From positions 164,595 to 179,596 of the forward strand of contig CAJUGD010000001.1 of the NCBI GenBank assembly GCA_910586205.1: DNA of 15,002 nucleotides. Direction: 5' to 3'. Both the position numbers and the translations under genes were made by a program. The notes under the pieces were generated by a model, which saw only the letters and a list, made by a program, of their open reading frames with translations, did not search any database and was not told the DNA's origin. Below are positions 14,624 to 15,002 of the stretch, in pieces (within the stretch, counting starts at the first letter, position 1; each line of letters begins with the position of its first letter). This stretch comes from an uncultured Lachnospiraceae bacterium. GTDB lineage: Bacteria > Bacillota > Clostridia > Lachnospirales > Lachnospiraceae.

Positions 14624-14817
14624 GCAGACTGTTTAAGTCTGCAAAAAAGAGGGATGCCGCGGGAAATGCGGCAGGGAACGGCGTTGTTTTAGAGAGGATT
14701 CCAATTCAGCCGGGAATATAAATGGCGCGGGTGGGAATAAAGAATCCCCGCAGCAGGTTCATGGAGATTCGAGACCAGAGCTTGGGAAGGAAAACTTGAT
14801 GGCTGCGGGGATTTTTT
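14624..14817 (+). ncRNA. Candidate structured RNA of about 190 nt, or structured 3' UTR
   Basis: This non-coding stretch holds consecutive stems: GCAGACT/AGTCTGC (14624-14642), TGCCGC/GCGGCA (14655-14673), ATTCC/GGAAT (14698-14717), then the 12-bp terminator stem (14743-14813) with six T residues. A second hairpin at 14727-14751 would use the same CCCCGC as the terminator arm, so the two exclude each other. I do not recognise the fold as 6S, tmRNA, RNase P, SRP RNA or a known riboswitch. It may be an independent small RNA or the 3' end of the operon mRNA. Confidence 0.4.
14743..14817 (+). terminator. Rho-independent terminator with 12-bp stem and large loop
   Basis: AATCCCCGCAGC (14743-14754) pairs perfectly with GCTGCGGGGATT (14802-14813), followed by T residues 14812-14817. 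The 47-base loop is larger than usual and may fold further (GGTTC with GAGACC, one bulge). It closes the transcription unit that starts near 12004. Confidence 0.75.
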
Positions 14818-14943
14818 GCAGGATAAGGGTTTTGATCAAACTATGATTGACGGCTATGGAGGTACCAAGAGTATATTAGGGGGGATAAGGGAGGATTTAA
14901 CAGGAAGGATAATGAAATTGTAAGAAAAGAAAATAAGGAGTTG
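14818..14943 (+). other. Intergenic stretch with no gene
   Basis: Together with the RNA region before it, this makes about 387 bases without a supported protein gene (14616-15002). It is purine-rich and contains a perfect 10-base palindrome, TTTGATCAAA (14831-14840), and a possible weak promoter, TTGACG (14847) with TATATT (14872), at a poor 19-base spacing. Confidence 0.5.
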
Positions 14944-14952
14944 TGGTATAAT
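14944..14952 (+). promoter_or_regulatory. Extended -10 promoter for the next, off-window transcript
   Basis: TGGTATAAT is a perfect extended -10 (TG-n-TATAAT). No good -35 exists at 16-18 bases, which extended -10 promoters can tolerate. Transcription would start near 14959, directly before the hairpins at 14960-15002. Confidence 0.65.
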
Positions 14953-14959
14953 TAAGGAA

Positions 14960-15002
14960 GCACACTGAAGTGTGCGCAGGTCATCACCCTGGCGGGTGGT
15001 GA
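14960..15002 (+). promoter_or_regulatory. Two tandem hairpins at the 5' end of the next transcript
   Basis: GCACAC (14960-14965) pairs with GTGTGC (14970-14975) around TGAA. TCATCACCC (14981-14989) pairs with GGGTGGTGA (14994-15002) around TGGC with one G-U. They begin about one base after the predicted transcription start, so the downstream RNA, cut by the window edge, is a structured leader or a structural RNA. I cannot assign a class. Confidence 0.5.

Noticed and set aside
14831..14840. 10-base palindrome TTTGATCAAA as an operator
   Set aside because: Single short AT-rich palindrome with no second copy or nearby regulator.
14902..14923. Three-codon ORF (ATG AAA TTG TAA) after AGGAAGG
   Set aside because: Spacing is only 3 bases and such mini-ORFs arise by chance.

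Overview
The window looks like chromosomal DNA of a Gram-positive anaerobe of the Clostridia, most likely Lachnospiraceae. This is inferred from moderate GC, strong AGGAGG-type ribosome binding sites, PASTA-kinase and choline-binding-like wall proteins, and dense co-directional operons. Every supportable gene is on the + strand. I see no transposase, integrase, phage gene, tRNA, rRNA or CRISPR array.

Layout. (1) Positions 1-7224 are a tightly packed operon: a 5'-truncated protein with tandem acidic TIAIP repeats and a degenerate FHA domain; a PP2C phosphatase; a zinc-ribbon Ser/Thr kinase whose extracellular half resembles a sugar-type solute-binding protein; a zinc-ribbon pseudokinase; a zinc-ribbon degenerate FHA protein; and a zinc-ribbon PASTA kinase. 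(2) Positions 7359-11857 hold more loosely spaced genes: a secreted wall-binding-repeat protein with an acidic Tyr/Asp tail; a zinc-ribbon protein with a canonical FHA domain; a zinc-ribbon membrane protein with an outer YARHG domain; a double zinc-ribbon tail-anchored protein; a coiled-coil zinc-ribbon protein; and a membrane-anchored M15 peptidase. A clear intrinsic terminator follows. (3) Positions 11969-14615 are a second transcription unit with its own promoter: an atypical kinase fused to a MinD/CpaE-like P-loop ATPase; a second P-loop ORF with no ordinary start codon, lying in the -1 frame; a structured leader; and an unrecognised 140-residue protein. (4) Positions 14616-15002 are non-coding: a structured RNA region ending in a long-stem terminator, then an extended -10 promoter that opens a structured 5' leader running off the window.

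How it may work together (inference). The two membrane kinases read wall or solute signals outside the cell and phosphorylate Thr residues, PP2C reverses this, and FHA domains read the marks. The repeated DDxTIAIP motif is a good candidate multivalent substrate and docking tail. A shared four-Cys ribbon on eight otherwise different proteins suggests they assemble together. The kinase-ATPase fusion and second ATPase suggest an output in positioning or ATP-driven assembly. The peptidase, PASTA, YARHG and wall-binding repeats point to the envelope. No secretion or pilus gene is visible, so the final output is unknown.
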